41,180 nucleotides of DNA from CAYSLZ01 sp964547295 (GTDB lineage Bacteria > Patescibacteriota > Microgenomatia > UBA12405 > JAHJSD01): positions 1 to 41,180 of the forward strand of contig CAZJMH010000002.1 in the NCBI GenBank assembly GCA_964547295.1. Direction: 5' to 3'. How positions within the stretch are numbered: the first letter of the stretch is position 1; every line of letters begins with the position of its first letter. Below, piece after piece: positions 24,777 to 32,728 of the stretch. The translations under genes and the position numbers were made by a program. The notes beneath the pieces were generated by a model, which was not told the DNA's origin, did not search any database, and saw only the letters and a list, made by a program, of their open reading frames with translations.

Positions 24777-25533
24777 AAAAATAAATTTATCAATAATTAT
24801 TATTACCAAAAATGAAGAAGAAATGATTGAGGGGGCAATAAATTCAGTAAAATTTGCTGATCAAATAATTGTTGCCGACGGCGGCTCAGAAGATAAAACA
24901 TTAAAAATTGCCAAAGAATCAGGGGCAGAAACAGTTTCAATTAATCAGGAGAAAGTAAATTTTGCCAAGTGGCGTAATCAGGCTCTTGAACATGCTAAAC
25001 ATGATTGGGTTTTTTTTCTTGATGCAGATGAAAGAGCAACTAAAAAATTAAAATTAAAATTAAAAGAAGTTATAAATAAAAAAATGAAATTTAGCGCTTA
25101 TGCTCTTCCAAGGGAAAATTATTTTTTGGGTAAGCGGGTCAGCCACGGCGGTTCATGGCCGGATTATGTTATCAGACTGTTTTATAAGCCTGATTTTATT
25201 CAATGGGAGGGTAAACTGCATGAACAGCCAAAGTTTAAAGGCAGGCTTAAACATTTAAAAACGCCGCTTAGACATTATACTCATCGTGATTTAACTTTGA
25301 TGCTGAAAAAAACAACAAAGTGGACTAAGTCTGAGGCCAAATTGCTTTATCAATCGGGACACCCGCCAGTAGTTTGGTGGCGGATTTTAAGAATGATGAT
25401 AACCAAGTTTTGTCAGAGAGTCATTAAACAAGGGGCCTGGAAAGACGGCACTGTCGGTTGGATAAACGCAATTTTTGAAGTTTTTAATACCTTTATAATT
25501 TATGCCCGTCTTTGGGAAATGCAGAATGAATAA
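24769..25533 (+). CDS. GT2 glycosyltransferase, WaaE/KdtX-like paralog
   Basis: 254 aa from ATG 24769, which overlaps the previous stop by 8 bp; the in-frame TTG at 24751 is less likely. LSIIIITKNEEEMI, DQIIVADGGSEDKT, FAKWRNQALEHAKHDWVFFLDADERA and GKLHEQPKFKG are the WaaE-like blocks. Compared with its paralogs it has a Lys-rich, low-complexity run KKLKLKLKEVINKKMK after the DAD motif, encoded by repeated ATTAAA units at about 25048-25070. The C-terminal KDGTVG...LWEMQN is shared with 22885 and 34258. Confidence 0.8.
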   Translation: MSEKINLSIIIITKNEEEMIEGAINSVKFADQIIVADGGSEDKTLKIAKESGAETVSINQEKVNFAKWRNQALEHAKHDWVFFLDADERATKKLKLKLKEVINKKMKFSAYALPRENYFLGKRVSHGGSWPDYVIRLFYKPDFIQWEGKLHEQPKFKGRLKHLKTPLRHYTHRDLTLMLKKTTKWTKSEAKLLYQSGHPPVVWWRILRMMITKFCQRVIKQGAWKDGTVGWINAIFEVFNTFIIYARLWEMQNE

Positions 25534-26608
25534 AACACCTAATCGCCAATCCTCAGTCCCTAATTGTCTAATTTACAGCCCTTATTTTAAGGGAATTGGC
25601 GGTGGTGAAAGATATATGCTTTCAGCAGCTGAGTGTTTATTAAACAATAATTGGCAGGTTGATGTTTTTTGGGATAATGAAAATGATATTAAACAAATAA
25701 GTCAAAAACTTGACTTAGACACGAAGGCTATCAATGTCATTGGCAGGTCGCCAGAAGATTTAAGTTTTTTGAAAAAAATTAAACTTTCACGCTCATATGA
25801 CATTATTTTTTGGCTTTCTAATGGCAGTTTACCGGTTTTATTTGGCAGGAAAAATATAATTCATTTTCAGCGGCCGTTTGAACATGTCGGCGGAAAAAAT
25901 ATTATTACCCAAATTAAACTCGGGTTAACTAATCAGATTGTCTGCAACTCTAAATTTACCAAAAAATATATTGACCAGGAGTTTGGCATTCAGTCTACTG
26001 TTCTTTATCCTCCGGTTGACGTTGACAAGTTTAAACCAGGTGAAAAGAAAAATATGATTCTAACAGTTGGCCGATTGCAACCAAATAAAAAACAGGATGT
26101 TCTAGTAAAAGCTTTTAAACAAATGGTTGATGGCGGTTTAGATAACTGGAAAATGATTATAGCTGGGGGTTCATTAAAGGAGCCAAAAAGTAATCAATAT
26201 CTTCAAAATTTAATTAAGACTGCTGACGGCTATCCGATTGATTTTTATCCCAACCTGGACTTTAAAACCTTAAACCAGTTTTATGCAAAATCAAAACTAT
26301 TTTGGCACGCTGCCGGCTATGGAGTAGTGGTTGATAAAGAACCCTGGCGCTGTGAGCATTTTGGTATAACTCCGGTAGAAGCAATGGCGGCTGGATGTGT
26401 TCCTCTTGTAATTAATAAAGGCGGCCTTACAGAGATTGTGCGACGCGGAGAAGGGGAGAAGTGGAAGACCCTTCGGGAATTAAAAATGAAAAGTGAAAAG
26501 TTAATAAATGATAAAGAGAGATATAAAAAGTATCAACAAAATGCTATTCTGCGTTCCCAAGATTTTTCTAAACAAAAATTTTGCCGAAAATTAAATTTAA
26601 TTATATAA
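25526..26608 (+). CDS. GT4 glycosyltransferase (ALG11-like)
   Basis: 360 aa from ATG 25526, which overlaps the previous stop (ATGAATAA). YSPYFKGIGGGERYMLSAAECLL is the N-terminal donor/acceptor glycine-rich loop; LTVGRLQPNKKQDVLVKAF and the EPWRCEHFGITPVEAMAAGCVPLVINKGG block give the GT-B retaining signature (E-x7-E type). This form, with GGGERY near the N-terminus, resembles ALG11-type alpha-mannosyltransferases. Near the C-terminus, residues 319-329 (ELKMKSEKLIN) are encoded by a 7-bp periodic repeat shared with 36335-36368 and 12637-12669. Confidence 0.8.
   Translation: MNKTPNRQSSVPNCLIYSPYFKGIGGGERYMLSAAECLLNNNWQVDVFWDNENDIKQISQKLDLDTKAINVIGRSPEDLSFLKKIKLSRSYDIIFWLSNGSLPVLFGRKNIIHFQRPFEHVGGKNIITQIKLGLTNQIVCNSKFTKKYIDQEFGIQSTVLYPPVDVDKFKPGEKKNMILTVGRLQPNKKQDVLVKAFKQMVDGGLDNWKMIIAGGSLKEPKSNQYLQNLIKTADGYPIDFYPNLDFKTLNQFYAKSKLFWHAAGYGVVVDKEPWRCEHFGITPVEAMAAGCVPLVINKGGLTEIVRRGEGEKWKTLRELKMKSEKLINDKERYKKYQQNAILRSQDFSKQKFCRKLNLII
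26480..26506 (+). repeat. 7-bp periodic repeat in GT4 gene
   Basis: Units TTAAAAA, TGAAAAG, TGAAAAG and TTAATAA follow in register. The 16-mer AAAAGTGAAAAGTTAA (26489-26504) is identical to 36347-36362 in the other GT4 gene. It lies at a different place in that protein. Confidence 0.65.
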
Positions 26609-26613
26609 AGGAG
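26608..26613 (+). promoter_or_regulatory. Weak Shine-Dalgarno (AAGGAG) for the GT2 gene at 26628
   Basis: AAGGAG occurs 14 bp before ATG 26628, longer than the best spacing. This is the largest gap (19 bp) in the 17-gene run. There is no other in-frame start near it. Confidence 0.4.
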
Positions 26614-26627
26614 ATAAAAATAGGCTA

Positions 26628-27512
26628 ATGATTAAAACGTCAGTAATTATTCCAAGTTGGAACGGGAAAGAACTTTTGGAAAAGAATTTACCTCAGGTCT
26701 TAAAAACGGTTCCTGAAAATTGCGAAGTAATTGTGGTCGAAAACGGGAGCGAAGATGGTTCAAGGAAATACCTTGAACAGCTAAAAGCTAACAGCTATCA
26801 ACTAAAAGCTATTTTTAATGACCGTAATTTGGGTTTTATTGGTGGTTGTAATCAAGGTGTGGCTAAAGCAAAAGGCAAATACGTTGTTTTATTGAATAAT
26901 GATGTTTGGCCGGAAAAAAACTTTTTGCAGCCTGCCTTAGACCATTTTAAAAACAAAAACATATTTGCCGTTTCTTTTAATGAAGTAAATAGTGACGGCG
27001 GTTGGTCTGATATTTTGTGGTATGACGGCTATTTTAATTATCTTCCAGGAAAAAAAACCGATCAGCCCCATATCAGCGGTTGGGCATCTGGCGGCAGTGC
27101 TGCTTTTAGAAAATCAATGTGGGAGAAACTAGATGGCCTTGATGAGATGTTTGCCCCGTTTTTTTGGGAAGATGTTGATATCAGCTATCGCGGCTGGAAA
27201 ATGGGGTGGAAAATTATCTGGGAACCAAAGGCAAAAGTTATTCATAAACACGAATCAACTATATCAAGATTAGACAAAAACTTTGTTGACCGAATAAAGG
27301 AAAGAAATCAATTACTATTTATTTGGAAAAACATCACTGATTCGGACTTGAAGTTCAAACATAATTTGGGTTTAGTTCAACGTGTTTTAACTGGGCCGAA
27401 TTATTTAAAGGTCATCAGGTCAGCGAAAAAGCGGTATAAAAAATTTGGTTCTCCTAAAATCGAAGATTACAAGCGTTCTGATAAAGAAATATTTAAGCTG
27501 TTTGATAAATGA
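26628..27512 (+). CDS. GT2 glycosyltransferase, rhamnosyltransferase-like
   Basis: 294 aa. TSVIIPSWNGKELL, EVIVVENGSEDGS, NDRNLGFIGGCNQGVAKAKGKYVVLLNNDVW and FWEDVDISYRGWKMGWKIIWEPKAKVIHKH are the expected blocks in order. Between the second and third blocks, residues 51-61 (QLKANSYQLKA) are encoded by CTAAAAGCTAACAGCT-type repeat DNA like that inside trmD. In the same position the next gene carries a different repeat insertion. No membrane segment. Overlaps the following gene by 4 bp. Confidence 0.8.
   Translation: MIKTSVIIPSWNGKELLEKNLPQVLKTVPENCEVIVVENGSEDGSRKYLEQLKANSYQLKAIFNDRNLGFIGGCNQGVAKAKGKYVVLLNNDVWPEKNFLQPALDHFKNKNIFAVSFNEVNSDGGWSDILWYDGYFNYLPGKKTDQPHISGWASGGSAAFRKSMWEKLDGLDEMFAPFFWEDVDISYRGWKMGWKIIWEPKAKVIHKHESTISRLDKNFVDRIKERNQLLFIWKNITDSDLKFKHNLGLVQRVLTGPNYLKVIRSAKKRYKKFGSPKIEDYKRSDKEIFKLFDK
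26778..26811 (+). repeat. In-frame AGCTAAAAGCTA repeat in GT2 gene
   Basis: Three AGCTA-type units flank a CAACT spacer (CTAAAAGCTAACAGCTAT then CAACTAAAAGCTA). It is similar to the minus-strand sequence at 3085-3126 in trmD. The inserted peptide QLKANSYQLKA repeats QLKA. Confidence 0.6.
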
Positions 27513-28366
27513 CTTTGTCGATAATAATTGTTAACTATAATACGAAAGAGCTGTTGAAAAATTGCCTTAAGCCGATGGCTGACGATCAATGGTTAATGAA
27601 TAATGGGGAAATAATTGTGGTTGATAATAATTCAACGGATGGGAGTAAGGAGAACCTTAAAAAAATGACAAATGGTCAATGGTTAATGACTAAAGAAGGA
27701 AAGAAAGATCAATCATCAATTATTAATCATCAGTCATTGAAGGTCATTTTTAATGACCGTAACTTGGGCTTTGCCAAGGCGGTTAATCAAGGAATCAGTA
27801 AATCTGATGGCGAATATATTTTACTTTTGAATACTGATACTCAGGTCAACTCCGGCGATATAGAAGAATTAATTGATTTTGCTAAAACAAACAGTCAGGC
27901 AGGAATTGTTGCTCCGCGACTTTTAAATTCGGATGGAACAATTCAACCATCTTGTTATAAACTGCCGACAATAAAAGGGGCAGTAGAAAAATTTTGGTTT
28001 GGTAAAGAAAATTCTTTTGGTAAATATACTCCCAAGTCAAATCAGCCCGTTGAAGTGGAAGCGGCAGTTGGAGCTGTTTGGCTGCTGCCAAGGTCAACCA
28101 TTAAAAAAGTTGGACTTTTTGACGAAAAATATTTCTTATATTATGAAGACATCGATTATTGTCGTCGTTTGAAACAAGCCGGACTAAAAGTTTTCTATTT
28201 ACCTCAAGTTAAGATAACTCACCTGCATGGCGCCAGTGGTAAGAAATTAGGCGACAAGCCAAATAAGTGGCTAATCGAAAGTAGTAAAAAATATCATGGA
28301 ACTATTAAACATCACCTAATAAATTTTATAATTTGGAGTGGACAAAAATTTTGTCTGTTAAAATAA
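27509..28366 (+). CDS. GT2 glycosyltransferase, rhamnosyltransferase-like
   Basis: 285 aa. LSIIIVNYNTKELLKNCL, EIIVVDNNSTDGSKENL, FNDRNLGFAKAVNQGISKSDGEYILLLNTDTQV, EAAVGAVWLLPRSTIKKVGLFDEKYFLYYEDIDYCRRLKQAGLKVFYLP and THLHGASG are family blocks. Two loops hold repeat-coded insertions: ADDQWLMNNG (about 24-32), and MTNGQWLMTKEGKKDQSSIINHQSLK (about 51-77). Both use the same DNA motif TCAATGGTTAATGA, and the second ends with a CAATTATTAATCATCA run that recurs in the GT2 gene at 34258. Homologues without these insertions would be about 30 residues shorter. Confidence 0.8.
   Translation: MTLSIIIVNYNTKELLKNCLKPMADDQWLMNNGEIIVVDNNSTDGSKENLKKMTNGQWLMTKEGKKDQSSIINHQSLKVIFNDRNLGFAKAVNQGISKSDGEYILLLNTDTQVNSGDIEELIDFAKTNSQAGIVAPRLLNSDGTIQPSCYKLPTIKGAVEKFWFGKENSFGKYTPKSNQPVEVEAAVGAVWLLPRSTIKKVGLFDEKYFLYYEDIDYCRRLKQAGLKVFYLPQVKITHLHGASGKKLGDKPNKWLIESSKKYHGTIKHHLINFIIWSGQKFCLLK
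27586..27740 (+). repeat. Repeated TCAATGGTTAATGA and ATCATCAATT motifs in GT2 gene
   Basis: TCAATGGTTAATGA is exact at 27586-27599 and 27676-27689. A third low-complexity run of ATCAATCATCAATTATT type spans 27708-27740. Its CAATTATTAATCATCA (27717-27732) matches 34541-34556 in another GT2 gene at 15 of 16 positions. Confidence 0.65.
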
Positions 28367-28370
28367 ATCA

Positions 28371-29618
28371 ATGAAATTTAATAAAAGGGATTTTGTGTTA
28401 ATTGCCTTAGCTTTGGGTTTAAGATTCTTTTTTATGCTTACCGGATTCCACATTGATTTAAAATATATTGCCTTTGGGGGTTATTTGAGCGTTCTTGAAG
28501 GCCGTTTTTTGACTTTTTATGATTATCTATCCGCCTTGCCAAGGACCGACCAATTTATTCATAAATTTGGCATGACTTTTTTCAATTATCCGCCGTTAGC
28601 CTATATTGTTCCTGGCTTATTCATGTTTCTACTCCGCCCGTTGATTAATCAAGAATTTTTTTATCAATATTTAATTAATCCGAAAAGTTTACTGGGCAGT
28701 TTTCAGCTTATGAAGCATTTATTTGTTTTTAAGGCCTCTTATTTAGCAGCAGATTTATTGGTCGCTTATTTTCTACCAAAAATATTTACTAAAAAAAATC
28801 AAAAAAAAGTTTTTTATTTTTGGTTGTTCAATCCGCTTAGTTTTTTATTTACTTTTGCAATGGGCCAGTTGGAAATTTGGCTTATTTTGTCAATTGTTCT
28901 GGCAATATATTTTGCACTAGTCAAGAAAAATAACTACTTGTCTTTAATTTCTTTGGGAATTGGCGGTGCTTTCAAACTACTTCCTTTGTTATTTATACCA
29001 ATTTTAATTTGTATAATTGAATCTAGGTTTTGGCAGCGGATTAAATTATTTTTAGTCGGCTTCCTTTCATACTTATTTATTATCCTGCCATTTTATTTGG
29101 TTTCTCCTGGGTTTCGATACGCTGCATTTTTAGCTGAACAGTCTGACAAAATGTTTTATATGACTTTACCGGTTACCGGTGCTGAAGGTTTGCCAATTTT
29201 TGTTTTAATTTATAGTTTAATTTTTTATTTTGCTTTTTACCAAAAAGGTGTATTTTCAAAAATAAATTCTGGTGTATGGTTTGGGGGTTTTGCTTTTCTG
29301 GGGACGTTTTTTTCATTAACCCATTATCACCCGCAGTGGTTTTTATGGCTGACGCCTTTTTTAATTTGGCTATTTGTTAAATTAGGTAACAAATTATGGC
29401 TGCCTTTAGTTGCAATTTTAATTTCTTTTATATTCCACTGGATATTTTTTGAACCCAGCCTGCATATTGGGCTTATGTCAGCAATTTTTCCCAGATTAGG
29501 CGAATTGGGACAGTTAGAAAAAATTCTAGGTTATAATTCAATTTTTTGGCGGAATAATTTTCGAGCCCTTTCTACTGCTTCATTTATCTATCTAGCCAAT
29601 ATAATTTATAATGAATAA
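28371..29618 (+). CDS. GT-C membrane glycosyltransferase (GT87/DUF2029-like)
   Basis: 415 aa, about ten helices. FHIDLKYIAFGGYL (23-36) is the first-loop region, with D26 as a candidate catalytic residue. FFNYPPLAYIVPGLFMFL is the NYPP motif of GT87-type mannosyltransferases. FWLFNPLSFLFTFAMGQLEIW and GGAFKLLPLLFIPILI match the later family blocks. The predicted donor is a polyprenyl-phosphate hexose; the acceptor is unknown. A 4-bp gap separates it from the preceding GT2 gene, and its stop overlaps the next start by 8 bp. Confidence 0.7.
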   Translation: MKFNKRDFVLIALALGLRFFFMLTGFHIDLKYIAFGGYLSVLEGRFLTFYDYLSALPRTDQFIHKFGMTFFNYPPLAYIVPGLFMFLLRPLINQEFFYQYLINPKSLLGSFQLMKHLFVFKASYLAADLLVAYFLPKIFTKKNQKKVFYFWLFNPLSFLFTFAMGQLEIWLILSIVLAIYFALVKKNNYLSLISLGIGGAFKLLPLLFIPILICIIESRFWQRIKLFLVGFLSYLFIILPFYLVSPGFRYAAFLAEQSDKMFYMTLPVTGAEGLPIFVLIYSLIFYFAFYQKGVFSKINSGVWFGGFAFLGTFFSLTHYHPQWFLWLTPFLIWLFVKLGNKLWLPLVAILISFIFHWIFFEPSLHIGLMSAIFPRLGELGQLEKILGYNSIFWRNNFRALSTASFIYLANIIYNE

Positions 29619-31251
29619 ATCTAAACTATTATTTTTAGTTCTTGTTTTAAGCTTTTTTCTTAGGATTTGGCGGATTGATAAAGTTCCGCCGTCACTAAAC
29701 TGGGATGAGGTATCAATTGGCTATAACGCTTATTCTATTTTAAAAACTGGTCGTGATGAATGGGGAAAACTTTTTCCTCTTCATTTTCGAGCCTTTGGTG
29801 AATATAAATTGCCTGTTCAAATTTATTTCTCCATTCCTGGAATTCGGCTTTTCGGCCTTAGTGAATTAGGGGTCAGAATAACTCCGGCTGTTATTGGCGT
29901 TTTGGCTGTTTTGGGAACTTATTTTTTGGCCGACCAAGTTTTTAAAGATAAAAAAATCGGCTTGTTAAGCGCTTTGCTTTTGTCTATTTCACCCTGGCAC
30001 CTGCAGTTGTCACGTGCTTCTTTTGAATCAGCAACTGCAATGTGCTTATTAACCTGGGGAGTCTACTTTTTTTTAAAGGGTATAAAAAAACCATTAAATT
30101 ACTCTTTAAGCGCACTTTTTTTTGGCTTGTCAATTTATACTTATAATGCTGAAAGAGCTTTTATACCTTTATTTGGTGCTGCTCTTTTATTGATATATCG
30201 GCAGGAAATATTTTCTAATCTAAAAAAGGTTATTCCAGCAATTATTATTAGCTTAATTTTTATTGGCAGTTTACTTCCTGTTGCTTTTAGCTCAACTGGC
30301 CAATCAAGATATAAATTAGTCAGCTTTGTCAGTGATCCGGGTTTTGTTTTAAGAATTAATGAATCCCGGGGTAATCTTAAAATGCCCTCACCAATACCCA
30401 GAATGGTTCACAATAAGTTGACACATTTTATTTGGCGTTTTAGCAGTAATTATTTGGCTCACTATTCTCCTAATTTTCTTTTTTTACGAGGAGCTGGTCA
30501 TCACCAACACCATGTTCAGGGAATGGGTGAGCTTTATTTAATCAGCGCCCCGTTTTTAATTTTAGGGATTTGGTTTTTATTTAAGAAAACCAATAAGCAA
30601 AAAATACTCTTTTTTATCTGCTGGATTGGTTTATCAGCTGTTCCAGTAGCGATTACTAATGATTCGATCCCCCACGCTTTAAGACAACTTCTTGTTTTGC
30701 CTTCTTACCAAATACTAATTTCTTTTGGTTTTTTTAGATTATTAAATAATTTAAATAAAAAGAAAATAAAAAAGCTTGTCATAGGTGTATCTGTTATCTT
30801 GTTTTTCATCCAGTTTGGCTATTATCTCAACCAATATTACCGTCATTATCCGCTTAAATATTCACGTGATTGGCAGTATGGCTATAAGCAGGTTCTGGAT
30901 TTTGTTGAAAATAATTATGACAATTATGATCGGATAATTATCACTAGGCATTATGGAGAACCGCACATTTTTACTCTGTTTTGGTTAAAATATCCACCCG
31001 CTGATTATCAGGAGGATGCAAATTTAGTTCGATTTCAAGCCCATGATTGGGTTTGGGTAACTCAATTTGATAAATTTTTATTTCCCGATTTGGGTGATAA
31101 AGGCACACAGGTAGTTGATATGAAAGAAAAATATCTGCAAGGCAAAACATTAATAATTGGCAGACCGGATGACTTTATTGATTCCGACCCTGTTTTAAAG
31201 GAGATTAGTTTTCTAAATGGAGAACCAGCATTTCAAGTCAGCGAATTTTAA
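29611..31251 (+). CDS. GT-C (GT39/PMT_2-like) protein, tandem paralog 1
   Basis: 546 aa, about ten or eleven helices. First loop: VPPSLNWDEVSIGYNAYSILKTGRDEWGKLFPLHFRAFGEYKLPVQIY (25-71), with D32-E33, E50 and E64 as conserved acids in the family's catalytic loop. A central region SPNFLFLRGAGHHQHHVQGMGELYLISAP (about 287-315) is rich in His. A soluble C-terminal domain ends with FLNGEPAFQVSEF, a tail echoed in paralog 3. Of the three copies this one has the most complete set of active-site residues. Overlaps the next gene by 35 bp. Confidence 0.75.
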   Translation: MNKSKLLFLVLVLSFFLRIWRIDKVPPSLNWDEVSIGYNAYSILKTGRDEWGKLFPLHFRAFGEYKLPVQIYFSIPGIRLFGLSELGVRITPAVIGVLAVLGTYFLADQVFKDKKIGLLSALLLSISPWHLQLSRASFESATAMCLLTWGVYFFLKGIKKPLNYSLSALFFGLSIYTYNAERAFIPLFGAALLLIYRQEIFSNLKKVIPAIIISLIFIGSLLPVAFSSTGQSRYKLVSFVSDPGFVLRINESRGNLKMPSPIPRMVHNKLTHFIWRFSSNYLAHYSPNFLFLRGAGHHQHHVQGMGELYLISAPFLILGIWFLFKKTNKQKILFFICWIGLSAVPVAITNDSIPHALRQLLVLPSYQILISFGFFRLLNNLNKKKIKKLVIGVSVILFFIQFGYYLNQYYRHYPLKYSRDWQYGYKQVLDFVENNYDNYDRIIITRHYGEPHIFTLFWLKYPPADYQEDANLVRFQAHDWVWVTQFDKFLFPDLGDKGTQVVDMKEKYLQGKTLIIGRPDDFIDSDPVLKEISFLNGEPAFQVSEF

Positions 31252-32728
31252 ATTTCTTTTGCTTGGTTTATTGGCAGTTGGTATTTTTTTCAGATTCTAT
31301 AAATTGGCTGTTATTCCATCTGGGCTAGTCCGAGATGAAACATCAAATGGTTATAACAGTTGGTTGGTGTCAAAAACCGGCAAGGATGAATGGGGTGAAA
31401 CCCTACCTGTCCATTTCCGAGCTTTTAGTGAATGGAAATTACCTGGATATATTTATTCTTTAATTCCTTTTGTCAGATTAATTGGTCTTAATGCAGTCGG
31501 AGTTAGGCTGCTTGGTGGTTTAGCCGGTATTGGCAGTGTATTCATCTGGTATCTAATCTGGTCAGATAAAAAAGATAAACTTTCTGGGCAAATTGGCGCC
31601 TTATTTTTATTATTTTCTTTTTGGATATTTCCGATAGTAAGAATTGGATTTCAGGCAAATTTGGCTGTTTTCCTTTTTTTACTTGGTTGGTTATTATGGG
31701 AAAAAAAGAAATATTTTTTAAGTTTAGCCGGCTTTTTAGGCGCAGTATACACTTATAACGTCTTTAGGATTTTTACTCCACTTTTTTTCGGCTGGTTGGC
31801 GGTCAAATTAATTTTTCAATCCAGGAATCTTAAAAAGTTGACCCTATTGATTATTTTTGGCATTGGCTGTCTGCCAGTCGTTTATTTTTACGCAAAAGAA
31901 CCAACTGCTTTTTTAAGAGCCCAGCAAACTGGAGTTCAAGATATGAAACTAAAAACGATTGCTGGTAATTATGCCAATCATTTAAATCCGAACTTTTTGT
32001 TATTCACTGGTGATGAAAACTTGAGACATTCACCCGGAGTTACCGGTCAAATTAGCTACTTAGCTGCTGTTTTAGCCATAGTAGGTTTGTTTAATATTGA
32101 TACTTCCAGTTTATTTCTATTGCTTCTGGGACCTTTACCTGCAGTAATCACTAAAATTTCTCCTCATAGTTTAAGGTCGTTGGTTTACATGATTGGAATT
32201 TATTCTTTAGTTACCAATGGTGTTTCTAATTTTGTTAGTTTTTTTAAAAGAACTAATTATAAATTTCTTAAAATAATAATCATTATTGGTCTAGTTGGCG
32301 GGTTAGTCCAATATGGATATTTTTATTATGATTATTTTATCCGTTATCCAACCAGGGGAGTTGATGTCTGGCAAACAGGTTATAAACAAGTTTACGAAAA
32401 AATCAGCAATTTCGACGAAGAAGTTTATTTTGATTGGTCATATACTCAGCCCTATATTTATAAATTATTTTTTGAAAAAATGAATATTTTTGAAGAGGAT
32501 GTTGACGTTGCCACCCCAGATAAATGGCATATGTCGCGTCTAACTCGGATAAATAATGTCCACTATCTTTCTTGTCAGGAATTGGAGGATATTTTTAATC
32601 AGCCGGAAATTGCTTATTTTGTTCTCACCCGTGAGTGTAATTTTAAAATAGAAGATTCACATATTGTTGACAAAATTTTAGTCAATAATCAGCCAAGATT
32701 TATTATTGCCACTAATAATGAAAACTAA
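31217..32728 (+). CDS. GT-C (GT39/PMT_2-like) protein, tandem paralog 2
   Basis: 503 aa. The first loop IPSGLVRDETSNGYNSWLVSKTGKDEWGETLPVHFRAFSEWKLPGYIY retains D40-E41, E58 and E72 at positions equivalent to paralog 1. Central region: NPNFLLFTGDENLRHSPGVTGQISYL. The tail ILVNNQPRFIIATN corresponds to the NGEPAFQ tail of paralog 1. Predicted to be active. Its first 12 residues are encoded in overlap with the last 35 bp of paralog 1; I see no later ATG that would avoid this, and starting later would shorten the first helix. Confidence 0.75.
   Translation: MENQHFKSANFKFLLLGLLAVGIFFRFYKLAVIPSGLVRDETSNGYNSWLVSKTGKDEWGETLPVHFRAFSEWKLPGYIYSLIPFVRLIGLNAVGVRLLGGLAGIGSVFIWYLIWSDKKDKLSGQIGALFLLFSFWIFPIVRIGFQANLAVFLFLLGWLLWEKKKYFLSLAGFLGAVYTYNVFRIFTPLFFGWLAVKLIFQSRNLKKLTLLIIFGIGCLPVVYFYAKEPTAFLRAQQTGVQDMKLKTIAGNYANHLNPNFLLFTGDENLRHSPGVTGQISYLAAVLAIVGLFNIDTSSLFLLLLGPLPAVITKISPHSLRSLVYMIGIYSLVTNGVSNFVSFFKRTNYKFLKIIIIIGLVGGLVQYGYFYYDYFIRYPTRGVDVWQTGYKQVYEKISNFDEEVYFDWSYTQPYIYKLFFEKMNIFEEDVDVATPDKWHMSRLTRINNVHYLSCQELEDIFNQPEIAYFVLTRECNFKIEDSHIVDKILVNNQPRFIIATNNEN

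Noticed and set aside
25526..25570. Low-complexity CTAATCGCCAATCC start of the GT4 gene as another copy of a repeat family
   Set aside because: Similarity to the 9050-9070 run is too short and irregular to distinguish from chance.
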